From the NCBI RefSeq assembly GCF_003318275.1, contig NZ_QOCH01000015.1:664516-728515 (forward strand): a DNA stretch of 64,000 nt, read 5' to 3'. Made by a program: the position numbers and the translations under genes. This DNA comes from Marinobacter sp. F3R11. Its GTDB lineage: Bacteria > Pseudomonadota > Gammaproteobacteria > Pseudomonadales > Oleiphilaceae. Below the pieces are notes generated by a model, which saw nothing but the letters and a program-made list of their open reading frames with translations, ran no database searches and was not told the DNA's origin. Below, piece after piece: positions 25,653 through 34,074 of the stretch (the stretch's first letter is position 1; each line of letters begins with the position of its first letter).

Positions 25653-26040
25653 CCCGATCGTTAACGCCCCCGACACAGTAGCCAGCGTCAAGTATGCTTT
25701 TGAGACTTATGAGAAGGCTCTGATCGACAACAAGCTGGACATCCTTGACGGCTATTTCTGGAATTCTCAATTCACAGTCCGTTTTGGCGTTGCCGAAAAC
25801 CTCTACGGAGCTGTCGCCATCGCGGCCTATCGACGCAAATGTCAGCCAGTAGGACCGGGGAGGACTCTCCACAACACGGTAATAACCACCTTCGGTGACA
25901 GCTTCGCTACCGTGAGCACTCAGTTTCAAGATGGAGAGACGGATCAGGTTGGGCGCCAGATGCAGACCTGGGTCCGTTTTGCGGAAGGCTGGAAGGTGGT
26001 GGCCGCCCACGTCAGTGTGATGAAGACACCTTCAGCATAA
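25645..26040 (+). CDS. AtzH/HpxZ-like small protein (NTF2 fold)
   Basis: 131 residues from the ATG at 25645, which has AAAGGAG upstream and overlaps the atzF stop by 8 bases. A longer frame reaching back to 25495 lies inside atzF and lacks similarity. The sequence (AFETYEKALIDNKLDILDGYFW, FAEGWKVVAAHVS) fits the AtzH-like/DUF3225 group of NTF2-like folds. These are found beside amidase genes in cyanuric acid and oxalurate/hpx clusters. Its biochemical role is not established; it may assist the amidase or handle a labile carboxylated intermediate. Last gene of the operon from 17731. Confidence 0.8.
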   Translation: MTDPIVNAPDTVASVKYAFETYEKALIDNKLDILDGYFWNSQFTVRFGVAENLYGAVAIAAYRRKCQPVGPGRTLHNTVITTFGDSFATVSTQFQDGETDQVGRQMQTWVRFAEGWKVVAAHVSVMKTPSA

Positions 26041-26062
26041 CCATTTACTCAGGCGACCACTG

Positions 26063-26090
26063 ACGCAGCCTGGCCCCGACCTGGCTGCGT
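26063..26090. terminator. Possible terminator hairpin between convergent operons
   Basis: ACGCAGCC and GGCTGCGT pair over 8 bp with a 12-base loop. There is no strong T run. It lies between the AtzH-like gene (+) and rutF (-). Confidence 0.45.
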
Positions 26091-26100
26091 TCGTTACCTG

Positions 26101-26628
26101 TCACCGGGATTTCAACTGGTGATAAGCACGATCAAAATAGACCAGACTGCCCACTTCGCCCTGCTTGCGAACACTGGCAACTTCACAGAACAGGATGTCG
26201 TGAGTTCCCACACTTACCCGTTTACTGATCATGCAGTCGAAACTGACCAGAGCTCCTTCCAGCACGGGCGCGCCTGTCACTGCCGTGGTCCAGTCCGCAG
26301 CCGCAAACCGCTGATCCATATCGGACTTTCCACCAAATATACCGGACAAGTCAGACTGGCCATCTGCAAGCGTATTGACACAAAGGCTCTGGCAGTCGCT
26401 GAAAGTATCGTATACAGATGCGTTCCGGTTCAGGCAAACCAGTAGCGTCGGGGGCTCATCGCAGACACTGCATACCGCCGTTGCGGTAAAACCTGCACGA
26501 CCGCCTGGCCCGTCCGTGGTTACAATATTCACGGCTGCAGCCAGTGTCGACATAGCGTCCCGGAATGTCTGCTTGTCCACCCGGGGGGGCATGGCCATAA
26601 CCTCACAAATTTGCTGCTGTGGTTTCAT
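26101..26628 (-). CDS. rutF: Flavin reductase RutF
   Basis: 175 residues of the flavin-reductase-like (split-barrel FMN-binding) family. The core begins [19 protein letters not shown] and contains [20 protein letters not shown] and NTLAD, typical of RutF/HpaC. AGGAGA stands six bases before the ATG at 26628. It supplies reduced FMN to the pyrimidine monooxygenase RutA. It is the last gene of the rutABCDEF operon, 12 bases after rutE, and is followed by a hairpin. Confidence 0.93.
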   Translation of the reverse strand: MKPQQQICEVMAMPPRVDKQTFRDAMSTLAAAVNIVTTDGPGGRAGFTATAVCSVCDEPPTLLVCLNRNASVYDTFSDCQSLCVNTLADGQSDLSGIFGGKSDMDQRFAAADWTTAVTGAPVLEGALVSFDCMISKRVSVGTHDILFCEVASVRKQGEVGSLVYFDRAYHQLKSR

Positions 26629-26640
26629 GGTTTTCTCCTT

Positions 26641-27231
26641 TCAGGACAGGCGACAGGCATCATCAAATTCAAGCCGCATCAATCTGTCATAGAGTTTTTC
26701 CGGGTCGCCGTAGCCCAGGTTGATCAGAAGGTTAACTTTCCAGCTGGTTCCGGCGAAAAAGGCCTCGTTCACTTTCGCAGGATCGAAACCAGACATGGGG
26801 CCGGTATCCAGGCCCAGGGAGCGTGCGGCCAGAATCAGATAGGCCGCCTGCATGGAACTGTTCCGGAAGGCCGTTTCATAGGCCATTTCCGGGCTACCGG
26901 TAAACCAGCTGCGGGCATCACCGTGGGGAAACAACTCTGGCAGACGTTCATAGAATTCTTCGTCATAAGCCACAATGACCGTTACCGGGGCCGTCATCGT
27001 TTTTTCGCGATTACCACTGGACAGGCACGGTTCCAGCTTCTTCTTGCCCTCACTACTACGCACAAACTCAAACCGGGCCGGGCTGCAGTTTGCCGACGTA
27101 GGCCCCATTTTCACCAACTCATAGAGCTGGCGCAGAGTATCATCGGTTATCGGACGGCTCTGCCAGCCATTGTGAGTGCGGGCTCCGGTAAATAGCTGGT
27201 CGAGAGCTTTGCTTTCAAGTTCCTGGCTCAT
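26641..27231 (-). CDS. rutE: RutE, nitroreductase-family malonic semialdehyde reductase
   Basis: 196 residues. The start [25 protein letters not shown] and the block [16 protein letters not shown] are those of RutE, an FMN-dependent nitroreductase-fold enzyme thought to reduce malonic semialdehyde to 3-hydroxypropionate. [11 protein letters not shown] near 140 and the C-terminal LINLGYGDP also fit. It overlaps rutD by 4 bases. A second possible malonic semialdehyde reductase, YdfG-like, is encoded at 37651. Confidence 0.93.
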   Translation of the reverse strand: MSQELESKALDQLFTGARTHNGWQSRPITDDTLRQLYELVKMGPTSANCSPARFEFVRSSEGKKKLEPCLSSGNREKTMTAPVTVIVAYDEEFYERLPELFPHGDARSWFTGSPEMAYETAFRNSSMQAAYLILAARSLGLDTGPMSGFDPAKVNEAFFAGTSWKVNLLINLGYGDPEKLYDRLMRLEFDDACRLS

Positions 27232-28064
27232 GAAGCCTCCTGAGTGGTTATTACTGTCGTGGGCAGACGATGCTTACGAAGATGGTTGAGCATCAGCGCA
27301 TCAAAGCGCTCAGGTTCCGTGACATTGACCGCATGCCCGCCCGTCGGCAAAAGCTGAACACTGGAGCAGGGCAACCCGGCGGCCAGTTTCTGGGAACAGT
27401 TCCAGGGCACAAGGGCGTCATCCCGGGTGGCCAGAACAAGGGTGCCTGCCTGCACCTCCGCCAGCTCCTCAGGAGCCATTTTCCAGGCTTGCAGGGCCCG
27501 CATACGGTTTAACAGATTCTCCGGCGGCGGAAAGCCTGCAAGCTGGTGAGCAGTTTCCTGATCAAGCCAGTCGCTGTTCTCCGCAATCCAGACCGGTGGA
27601 TAAAGAAATAAGGGCTGGGCCTCCAGGTACGCCTCTGGCCCCTCACTTATCAGAAGTTTGCGGCGGACAGAGAAACAACGGCTGGAGTAGGCATTAGGCT
27701 CTGCCCAGGCATTGATCAGCAACAAGCTCCCTACCCGTTCCGGTGAACGCCGCGCCAGCTCCAGACCTATGAGCCCGCCGAGTGCGTGCCCTATAAAATG
27801 CACCGGGCCGGCTGTGGTTTCCGCGAGCAGTACGTCAAGCTCTGCCGCCATATCCGCAACGGTATAGCCTTCCGGTACCTCACCAGGACTGCGACCGGTG
27901 CCAAACTGGTCATAAACCAGAACCCGGTAGCGCTCGGCAAGTGCCGGAATCTGAGAGGCCCAGTATTTACCTGAGCCGCCCAGACCAGCACTCAACACGA
28001 CGGTTTCGCCCTCTTCCGGGCCGAAAGTTTCCCAGTAGAGTGCACCCGCTGCGCCGTTCATCAT
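27228..28064 (-). CDS. rutD: RutD, alpha/beta hydrolase (aminoacrylate pathway)
   Basis: 278 residues from the ATG at 28064, which overlaps the rutC stop (ATGA); a second ATG follows directly. It shows the oxyanion region [18 protein letters not shown], the nucleophile-elbow segment [13 protein letters not shown], in which Ala replaces the usual Ser as in E. coli RutD (GHALG), [13 protein letters not shown] and a C-terminal [11 protein letters not shown]. RutD speeds the hydrolysis of aminoacrylate to malonic semialdehyde and ammonia in the Rut pathway; its precise role is still debated. Overlaps rutE by 4 bases. Confidence 0.92.
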   Translation of the reverse strand: MMNGAAGALYWETFGPEEGETVVLSAGLGGSGKYWASQIPALAERYRVLVYDQFGTGRSPGEVPEGYTVADMAAELDVLLAETTAGPVHFIGHALGGLIGLELARRSPERVGSLLLINAWAEPNAYSSRCFSVRRKLLISEGPEAYLEAQPLFLYPPVWIAENSDWLDQETAHQLAGFPPPENLLNRMRALQAWKMAPEELAEVQAGTLVLATRDDALVPWNCSQKLAAGLPCSSVQLLPTGGHAVNVTEPERFDALMLNHLRKHRLPTTVITTQEAS

Positions 28065-28447
28065 TTGCCTACGTGTGCAATACTGGCGATCTCCACCAGG
28101 GCATCCGGCTTTACGAGCTCGCATTTAATGCAATAGCGGGCAGGCTTCTCACCCGGAAAATACTCGGCATAGACCTTGTTGACTGCGGCGTAGTTATCCC
28201 AGTCTGTCACCATAATCATGTTGAAAGTAACGTCATCCATGGTGCCGTTAGCGGCTTCGACAACACCCTTGATAGTCTCCAGTACGTGTCGGGTCTGGGC
28301 TTCGGCATCGCCCACATGAACCACGTTATTATCTTTGTCGAACGGCAGGGTCCCGGATACATAGAGGACGTCGTCGGCCATGGAGCCAGGTACATAGGGC
28401 GCCAGTGGTTTGCCGGTGCCTTTTGGGATAATGGATGTTTTAGACAT
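28061..28447 (-). CDS. rutC: RutC, RidA-family aminoacrylate deaminase
   Basis: 128 residues from the ATG at 28447 ([18 protein letters not shown]). A RidA/YjgF-fold protein with YVSGTLPFD near 32-40, [29 protein letters not shown] and IASIAHV. The conserved Arg in the PARYC motif and the Glu late in the chain are the RidA ligand residues. In the Rut route it acts on the (peroxy)aminoacrylate intermediate after RutB. 16 bases separate it from the rutB stop. Confidence 0.93.
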   Translation of the reverse strand: MSKTSIIPKGTGKPLAPYVPGSMADDVLYVSGTLPFDKDNNVVHVGDAEAQTRHVLETIKGVVEAANGTMDDVTFNMIMVTDWDNYAAVNKVYAEYFPGEKPARYCIKCELVKPDALVEIASIAHVGK

Positions 28448-28463
28448 AATAAATCTCCGTTGT

Positions 28464-29237
28464 TTATGCAGGACTGGTTTGAGACTGAGTGGTTGTAGCT
28501 GTCTCGCTTGATGATGAGCCAAACGCGTTGCAGAAATCGTCGGTGCTGGATACCCATCCAAAGAAGACTTCAATGTTGTACAGTGCCGCCTGTTGAATGA
28601 ATTCGGGGCCGGCCTGGTGAGTAGCGTCGGCCAGTACCACACCGAAATATTCCAGGAAGAAACCATCGCGCAGGGTGGATTCAACGCAAACGTTGGTAGC
28701 AATACCCGTAAACACCAGGTTACGGATGCCACGGCTGCGCAGGATGCTGTCAAAAGCGGTGTTGAAAAAACCACTGTAACGGGGCTTGGGTATAACAATA
28801 TCGCCCGCCTGCGGCTGCAGTTCGTCCACCAGATCGTAGTCCCATGTGCCCTTGGCGAGCATGCTGCCATTAAGCTCCGGCTCCTTACGCATTGCCTTCA
28901 GAGCGTTGGACTTGTACCAGTTCGGAGATCCGGGTCCTCCCGCCTCAACGTACTGCGGATCCCAGCCATTCTGGAAGAAGATTACGGGCATACCTGCAGC
29001 TCTTGCTGTGCATATAGCCCGTTTGATTTGCTGGATAACCGGGCCGGTGGCAGACACATCAAAGCCGGCTTTATCCAGATAGCCGCCAATGGTGGAATAG
29101 GCATTCTGCATATCAACCACAACAAGCGCCGTTTCACTTGCACGCATGTGCAGTGGTTCCGGCCTGGCCGGAAGCTCAAGCACTGCTTCGCCTCCGGTAC
29201 AAAGAGCATAACCTGACTTTTCGGTAGCGATATTCAT
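28464..29237 (-). CDS. rutB: RutB, ureidoacrylate amidohydrolase
   Basis: 257 residues. Isochorismatase-fold triad: Asp42 in [10 protein letters not shown], Lys151 in [11 protein letters not shown] and Cys184 in [27 protein letters not shown] is diagnostic of RutB. It hydrolyses (peroxy)ureidoacrylate formed by RutA to carbamate and aminoacrylate. It overlaps rutA by 4 bases. The last ~15 residues ([17 protein letters not shown]) are a low-complexity Ser/Thr tail not needed by the fold. Confidence 0.94.
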   Translation of the reverse strand: MNIATEKSGYALCTGGEAVLELPARPEPLHMRASETALVVVDMQNAYSTIGGYLDKAGFDVSATGPVIQQIKRAICTARAAGMPVIFFQNGWDPQYVEAGGPGSPNWYKSNALKAMRKEPELNGSMLAKGTWDYDLVDELQPQAGDIVIPKPRYSGFFNTAFDSILRSRGIRNLVFTGIATNVCVESTLRDGFFLEYFGVVLADATHQAGPEFIQQAALYNIEVFFGWVSSTDDFCNAFGSSSSETATTTQSQTSPA

Positions 29238-30337
29238 ACGGCCTGCTCCACCTGACCTGTCACATGTGCACGGCTCGTCATCAGTGGCTGGATGTATTTA
29301 CCAAAATTTTCGATGCCCTGAACAAAGTCATCAAAAGTGAGCATGACGCCACTGACACCCTCCAGGGTGGACACTTCATCCAGCATCCGGGCGACGTTTT
29401 CATAGGAACCAACCAGGGTGCCCATGTTGATATTTACGGCGGAAGTAGGGTCTACCATCTGACGAATGTTGGTGTCCGATTTCGACTTCTTGTCTGCCGC
29501 ACCCTGCTCACCCAGCCAGGCTATAGCTTCCTCATCAACACCTTCCTTATAGAACTCCCAGCGCGCACGCGCAGCCTCATCGGTTTTATCCGCAATGATC
29601 ATGAAGAGGGCAACGGAGCTGACATCACGACCGGATGTTTCGACAGCCTTTACCAGACGCTCTACCGTCGGTGCAAAGGCAGTCGGGGTATTCACGCCCT
29701 TGCCAAAACAGAAGTTGTAGTCGGCATACTTGGCGGTAAACGCCATACCAGCTTCGCTCTGGCCAGCGCAGATAACCTTCATGTCCGCCTTGGGAAGAGG
29801 GCTTACCCTGCAATCGTCCATCTGGAAGTGCTCACCCTTGAAATCACTGCGCCCCGTGGCCCAGAGATCCCTCAATATCTGCGCATACTCGCCCAGATAC
29901 TCGTAACGGGAGCCAAAGAACTCATCCCCTGGCCACAGGCCCATCTGGGAGTATTCCGGCTTCTGCCATCCGGTTACCAGGTTGACCCCGAAACGACCAT
30001 CCGAAATGGAATCAATGGTGGAGGCCATACGGGCAACGATTGCAGGCGGCATGGTGAGCGTGGCTGCAGTGGCGAACAGTTTGATTTTGCTGGTAACCGC
30101 TGCAAGGCCGGCCATCAGAGTAAAAGACTCCAGGTTATGCTCCCAGAACTCCGTTTCGCCCCCGAAACCGCGCAACTTGATCATCGACAGTGCAAAGTCA
30201 AAACCATAGCTTTCAGCTTTCTGAGTAATCTCTTTATTCAGCTCAAAAGTCGGCATGTACTGTGGCGCGTTCTTTGAGATCAGCCAGCCATTGTTTCCAA
30301 TAGGAATGAAGACTCCAATATTCATCTGTTCGCTCAT
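29234..30337 (-). CDS. rutA: RutA, pyrimidine monooxygenase
   Basis: 367 residues from the ATG at 30337, which has GAGG eight bases upstream; a later ATG at 30325 also fits. A luciferase-like flavin monooxygenase with [46 protein letters not shown] and [27 protein letters not shown], all matching RutA. It opens uracil (and probably thymine) between N3 and C4 to ureidoacrylate peracid, using reduced FMN from RutF. First gene of rutABCDEF, with a sigma54-type promoter upstream and a RutR palindrome between it and rutR. Confidence 0.95.
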   Translation of the reverse strand: MSEQMNIGVFIPIGNNGWLISKNAPQYMPTFELNKEITQKAESYGFDFALSMIKLRGFGGETEFWEHNLESFTLMAGLAAVTSKIKLFATAATLTMPPAIVARMASTIDSISDGRFGVNLVTGWQKPEYSQMGLWPGDEFFGSRYEYLGEYAQILRDLWATGRSDFKGEHFQMDDCRVSPLPKADMKVICAGQSEAGMAFTAKYADYNFCFGKGVNTPTAFAPTVERLVKAVETSGRDVSSVALFMIIADKTDEAARARWEFYKEGVDEEAIAWLGEQGAADKKSKSDTNIRQMVDPTSAVNINMGTLVGSYENVARMLDEVSTLEGVSGVMLTFDDFVQGIENFGKYIQPLMTSRAHVTGQVEQAV

Positions 30338-30401
30338 TTGTTCCACCTCGCGGTTCCAGTGTTAGTGGTGCATGAGGGAGCACCCTGCTTTCACTAGCTT
30401 A

Positions 30402-30417
30402 AGCATAATGCCGGCCA
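30402..30417 (-). promoter_or_regulatory. Sigma54-type promoter of rutABCDEF
   Basis: On the minus strand TGGCCGGCATTATGCT, GG-N10-GC. It lies 65 bases upstream of the rutA ATG. The -12 box is ATGCT, so it is good but not perfect. Confidence 0.55.
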
Positions 30418-30472
30418 CAACAGATATTACCTTTCTTATTCAAGTGGTTATAAAAATACTAATGAAATTTTC

Positions 30473-30486
30473 AGACCGTTTGGTCT
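30473..30486. promoter_or_regulatory. RutR operator between rutA and rutR
   Basis: AGACCGTTTGGTCT sits in a longer palindrome CAGACC-N4-GGTCTG. It deviates from TGACCA-N2-TGGTCA at the outer bases, forming a slightly different operator class from the TGACCA sites. Position between the divergent rutA and rutR genes suits autoregulation. Confidence 0.65.
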
Positions 30487-30494
30487 GCTTTAGA

Positions 30495-30509
30495 GCACTT
30501 GGTTTGTGC
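30495..30509. promoter_or_regulatory. Possible NtrC-like site
   Basis: GCACTTGGTTTGTGC retains the GCAC and GTGC arms with 7 bases between. It lies about 78 bases upstream of the rutA sigma54 -24 box. Confidence 0.4.
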
Positions 30510-30561
30510 GGTGCGTTCGTTTTTGGGGCAAGATCAACGAAATGGCCAAAAGGATCTATTC

Positions 30562-31323
30562 ATGTCAGATTCCGGTGCTAGAATGAGCCCCAGATTTAAA
30601 CAGTGGACAGCGGAGAGTCATGTGAGTGTCAGCATTAAAGGCAAGGAACCGGCAAGACAGCCTTCACGCAAACGGCAGCGGGTTCCGTCTGCAGCATCAC
30701 TGAACAGAAGACTACGCAACAGTGAAAGAAAGCGTGCAGTCATACTTGAAGCTGCACTGGCAACTTTTTCCAAGTACGGGCTGCATGGTGCAAGTATCGA
30801 ACAGATCGCTCTCCAGGCGGATGTATCCAAAACCAACCTTTTCTATTATTTCAATAATAAAGAAGAGCTTTACGTCAGCGTATTGCGGAGCCTTCTGGAT
30901 CTTTGGTTAAAGCCACTCAGGTCGTTCACGGAAGATCAGGACCCGGTAGAGGCCATACGTGACTACCTCAGGGTCAAGCTGGAGTTCTCTCGCGACCACC
31001 CGGAGGAATCCCGCCTTTTCTGCATGGAAGTCATGCAGGGGGCCCCTCTGATACTGACAGAATTGCAACAACCTCTTCACGATCTTGTGGAGAACAAAAT
31101 TGCCGTTATTCAGGCATGGATCGACCAGGGAAAACTTACCGCCATAGAGCCTTACCACCTGATCTTCTCACTCTGGGCAACGACTCAGCACTATGCAGAC
31201 TTTCGCGTTCAGGTTGAAGCTGTCGCCGGGAAAACCCTGGACGACCCCGACTTCTTTCAGGAAACCCTGAGCAGCCTCGAGACCATCATTCTGAACGGTG
31301 TAACCCCTCGGCCAATCGGCTGA
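30562..31323 (+). CDS. rutR: RutR, TetR-family pyrimidine-responsive repressor
   Basis: 253 residues from the ATG at 30562 (AAAAGGA upstream). An N-terminal basic extension (to about 55) is longer than in E. coli RutR. The TetR helix-turn-helix follows with IEQIALQADVSKTNLFYYFNNKEELY. The C-terminal YcdC-type ligand domain has SRLFCMEVMQGAPL, WIDQGKLTAIEPYHLIF and WATTQHYADF, as in RutR, which binds uracil or thymine and then leaves DNA. It is divergent from rutA with a palindrome between them. The RutR-type sites found across the window make it the likely local master repressor together with its paralogue at 52212. Confidence 0.92.
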   Translation: MSDSGARMSPRFKQWTAESHVSVSIKGKEPARQPSRKRQRVPSAASLNRRLRNSERKRAVILEAALATFSKYGLHGASIEQIALQADVSKTNLFYYFNNKEELYVSVLRSLLDLWLKPLRSFTEDQDPVEAIRDYLRVKLEFSRDHPEESRLFCMEVMQGAPLILTELQQPLHDLVENKIAVIQAWIDQGKLTAIEPYHLIFSLWATTQHYADFRVQVEAVAGKTLDDPDFFQETLSSLETIILNGVTPRPIG

Positions 31324-31386
31324 ATACCCACTCTGAAATCATCCGCCCTCATTTTGTGCCTAATTTAGAACCATGCACTCTAAATC

Positions 31387-31400
31387 AGACCATTTGATCC
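31387..31400. promoter_or_regulatory. RutR-like operator
   Basis: AGACCATTTGATCC matches TGACCA-N2-TGGTCA at 9 of 12 positions. It lies 54 bases upstream of the sigma54-type promoter at 31455. Confidence 0.45.
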
Positions 31401-31454
31401 GCAAAAACTCCGCGAAAAAATATAACCTTCTGTTTTTTAAATAACTTAACAAGA

Positions 31455-31470
31455 TGGCACGCATTCTGCT
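31455..31470 (+). promoter_or_regulatory. Sigma54-type promoter of the Ox-d/BMP importer operon
   Basis: TGGCACGCATTCTGCT has a perfect -24 box (TGGCACG), GG-N10-GC and -12 CTGCT. It drives the operon 31555-39071; the leader is about 75 bases. Confidence 0.7.
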
Positions 31471-31554
31471 AGCTCCTTCAGCATGCGAGATCCCTTTACC
31501 TGGACAAAGCCAGGCCCTTCTCGCGACAACCGTACTGAAAGGAGGGTGTGACCC

Positions 31555-32565
31555 ATGCAGTTGCAACACGTACCAACCATTGACCTTGCCCCGTACTTCG
31601 AGGGCACCCCGGAAGGCAAAGAACAGGTAGCAAAAGAGGTCGACAGGGCCTGCAAAGACATTGGTTTCCTGGTAATCACCAATCATGGCATCCCCAAAGA
31701 ACTGGTAGATCGCGTTTACTCTCTGAGTCAGAAATTTTTCAATCTGCCCATGGCTGAAAAACGTAAAGTGGATCGCCCCAGCCCGGATATGGTGCGCGGT
31801 TATAGTGCAGTCGCAGAAGAAAGCCTGTCCTACTCCATGGAAGAGGCCGCACCAGGGGATCTGAAGGAATCATTCTCTATCGGGCCTACCGATGTGCCCG
31901 ATGATGACTACCATCGCGGCCCCGCAGCCGGCCCCCACTTCGCACCGAATGTCTGGCCCGAAACCATCGAAGGCTTTAAAGAAGCCTACTCTGAATATTT
32001 CGACGCCATGAGCAGCCTTGCGCGCTCTCTGATGCGTATCTTTGCTCTTTCCCTGAAGCTGGACGAGCACTTTTTCGATGACAAGATCGACAAAGAAATC
32101 AGCATGTTGCGAACCCTCAGCTACCCAAACATGGGCACCAACATTGAAGAAGGGCAAATGCGTGCGGGCGCCCACACCGACTACGGCAGCCTGACCATTG
32201 TCAAACCCGATGATTCGCCAGGCGGTCTTCAGGTATGTAACCAGAACGGGGAGTGGGTAAGCGTGCCTTATGTTGAGGACAGCTTCGCGGTCAATATCGG
32301 GGATCTCATGATGCGCTGGACCAACGATCAGTGGATTTCTACCCTGCACCGTGTCGTCAACCCACCTCTGGACGCAAACGCCACTCACCCACGCCAGTCC
32401 ATTGTCTTTTTCCATCAGCCCAACTATGACGCCATGATCGAGTGCCTGCCCAGCTGCCTGGGCGAAAATGGCGAGGCAACCTATCCGCCTGTCAGCTCCG
32501 GCGATCACCTGAAATCCAAATTCGTTAAACAGACCACTTTTGGCGGCACCCAGGAGGTAGCCTGA
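31555..32565 (+). CDS. 2-oxoglutarate/Fe(II) oxygenase, isopenicillin N synthase-like (Ox-d)
   Basis: 336 residues. Iron ligands are His207, Asp209 and His265; Arg280-x-Ser282 binds 2-oxoglutarate. The N-terminal domain begins VPTIDLAPYFEG and has DIGFLVITNHGIP near 35-47. GGAGG precedes the ATG. It is the longest of the five oxygenases, with an extra loop near 85-125. It heads an operon with a VOC protein, a BMP importer, a YdfG-like reductase and a cysteine hydrolase, so its product is probably cleaved and reduced to a small acid. The neighbouring rut genes suggest a pyrimidine-type or methylated-base substrate, which is an inference. Confidence 0.87.
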   Translation: MQLQHVPTIDLAPYFEGTPEGKEQVAKEVDRACKDIGFLVITNHGIPKELVDRVYSLSQKFFNLPMAEKRKVDRPSPDMVRGYSAVAEESLSYSMEEAAPGDLKESFSIGPTDVPDDDYHRGPAAGPHFAPNVWPETIEGFKEAYSEYFDAMSSLARSLMRIFALSLKLDEHFFDDKIDKEISMLRTLSYPNMGTNIEEGQMRAGAHTDYGSLTIVKPDDSPGGLQVCNQNGEWVSVPYVEDSFAVNIGDLMMRWTNDQWISTLHRVVNPPLDANATHPRQSIVFFHQPNYDAMIECLPSCLGENGEATYPPVSSGDHLKSKFVKQTTFGGTQEVA

Positions 32566-32566
32566 A

Positions 32567-32953
32567 ATGAGCACGCTTTCTTATGTAAACATTTTTGCCG
32601 AGGACATTGAGGGCCTGAGCGTTTTTTACCGGGACCTGTTCGGATTCAAGGAAATTCCTGAAATCCGCTCGCCTATTTTCCGCGGACTGGATACAGGTCG
32701 TTCCTGCATCGGTTTTAACGCAATAGATGCCTATGAGCTTCTTAAACTGGACGACTATTCAGACACCAAAGGCTGCAAGTTTCTTCTCAACATAGATGTA
32801 GACAGCCAGGAAGAGGTAGACGAGTTTGTACCCAAGGCGCTGGCCGCAGGTGCCACTCTCATCAAGGAACCCTACAAAACCTACTACAACTGGTATCAGG
32901 CTGTGCTCCTGGACCCTGAAGGTAACGTATTTCGAATCAACTACATGATGTAA
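32567..32953 (+). CDS. VOC-superfamily (glyoxalase-like) protein
   Basis: 128 residues. One vicinal-oxygen-chelate domain with paired beta-alpha-beta-beta-beta units: SYVNIFAEDIEGLSVFYRDLFGF at the start and AVLLDPEGNVFRIN at the end, where the conserved D-P-x-G-N and a C-terminal position would hold a metal ligand. It begins one base after the oxygenase stop and is cotranscribed with it. VOC proteins include dioxygenases, isomerases and lyases, so the reaction cannot be named; processing or binding of the Ox-d product is the simplest reading. Confidence 0.8.
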   Translation: MSTLSYVNIFAEDIEGLSVFYRDLFGFKEIPEIRSPIFRGLDTGRSCIGFNAIDAYELLKLDDYSDTKGCKFLLNIDVDSQEEVDEFVPKALAAGATLIKEPYKTYYNWYQAVLLDPEGNVFRINYMM

Positions 32954-32985
32954 CCGCGCCTTACCAACCCAAAGGAAATAACTCG

Positions 32986-34074
32986 ATGAAAAAGCTAATA
33001 CTCAGTGCCGGCTTTGCACTGGCCAGCTTCTTTGGCCTTATGAACATCGCGAATGCCGAGGGGCTGACTCTCGACGGGCCGCCAAAGATCGCCATGTTGT
33101 ATATTTCCCCAACCAATGATGGTGGCTGGACTCAGGCCTTTGACGAAGCCCGTCAGCGCCTGGAAAAAGACCTGGATATCAAGATCCAGTACGTGGAAAG
33201 CGTTCCTGAATCCGCCTCGGCTATCCGACCGGCCGTTGAACGCTTTATCAAGCGTGGCGCCAACATCATTATCGGTACTGCATTCGGTTACTCCGATACC
33301 TTCAAGTCACTGTCCGAAGACTACCCGGACGTAGCCTTCCTGAACGGTTCCGGCACCACCAATGGCCCCAATCTTCTGTCGTACTATGGCCGCACCTACG
33401 AAAGCCAGTACCTTTGTGGCATGGCCGCCGGCGCAGCGTCTGAATCCGGCAAGCTCGGTTTCGTTGCCGCTAACCCGTTCGGCGTAGTGAACTGGACAAT
33501 CAACGCCTACGCCATGGGTGCCCGGGAAATGAACCCGGATGCAACCGTGACCGTTGTCTATACCGGCGCCTGGAACGACCCCACCAAAGAACGCTCAGCA
33601 ACCAAGGCCCTGATCGATCAGGGTGCTGATGTCATCGGCCAGCACGTAGACACCCCGACACCGCAACTGGTTGCCCAGGAAAATGGCGTCTACGGCACAG
33701 GGCACCATCGTGATTTCCGTGAGTTTGCTCCGGAAGCCACCGTTTGTTCTTCAGTCTGGGTCTGGGACCGCTTCCTGAAAAACGAACTGGAAAAAATCAT
33801 TGCCGGGAACTGGGTACCTGCACCACACGGCGCTCTGCTTTCCATGCAAGAAGGTGGTACTGACATCGCCTGCTGCGGACCGAACATTGATGAGGAAGAA
33901 GAAGCCAAGATCATGGCAGCCCGCGAGAAGCTGATGAATGGCGAACTGCAAATCTATGCCGGCCCGCTGACAGATCAGAACGGTACCGTTCGCGCAGCCG
34001 CAGGAGAAGTCGTATCTGACGGCGATCTCTGGCAAATGGACTGGTTTGTGGATGGAGTTATTACACAGCAATGA
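32986..34074 (+). CDS. BMP-family ABC substrate-binding protein
   Basis: 362 residues with signal peptide MKKLILSAGFALASFFGLMN...IANA, no lipobox. The mature protein has AMLYISPTNDGGWTQAFDEAR, GTAFGYSDTFK, AANPFGVVNWTINAYAMGAREM and AWNDPTKERSATKALIDQGADVIGQHVDTP, typical PnrA/BMP features. It is a diverged paralogue of the one at 21356. Three paired cysteines late in the chain (CSSV, CCGP) are unusual. It serves the ATPase at 34071 and the permeases at 35584 and 36678. Ligand probably a nucleoside, base or ureide. Confidence 0.9.
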   Translation: MKKLILSAGFALASFFGLMNIANAEGLTLDGPPKIAMLYISPTNDGGWTQAFDEARQRLEKDLDIKIQYVESVPESASAIRPAVERFIKRGANIIIGTAFGYSDTFKSLSEDYPDVAFLNGSGTTNGPNLLSYYGRTYESQYLCGMAAGAASESGKLGFVAANPFGVVNWTINAYAMGAREMNPDATVTVVYTGAWNDPTKERSATKALIDQGADVIGQHVDTPTPQLVAQENGVYGTGHHRDFREFAPEATVCSSVWVWDRFLKNELEKIIAGNWVPAPHGALLSMQEGGTDIACCGPNIDEEEEAKIMAAREKLMNGELQIYAGPLTDQNGTVRAAAGEVVSDGDLWQMDWFVDGVITQQ

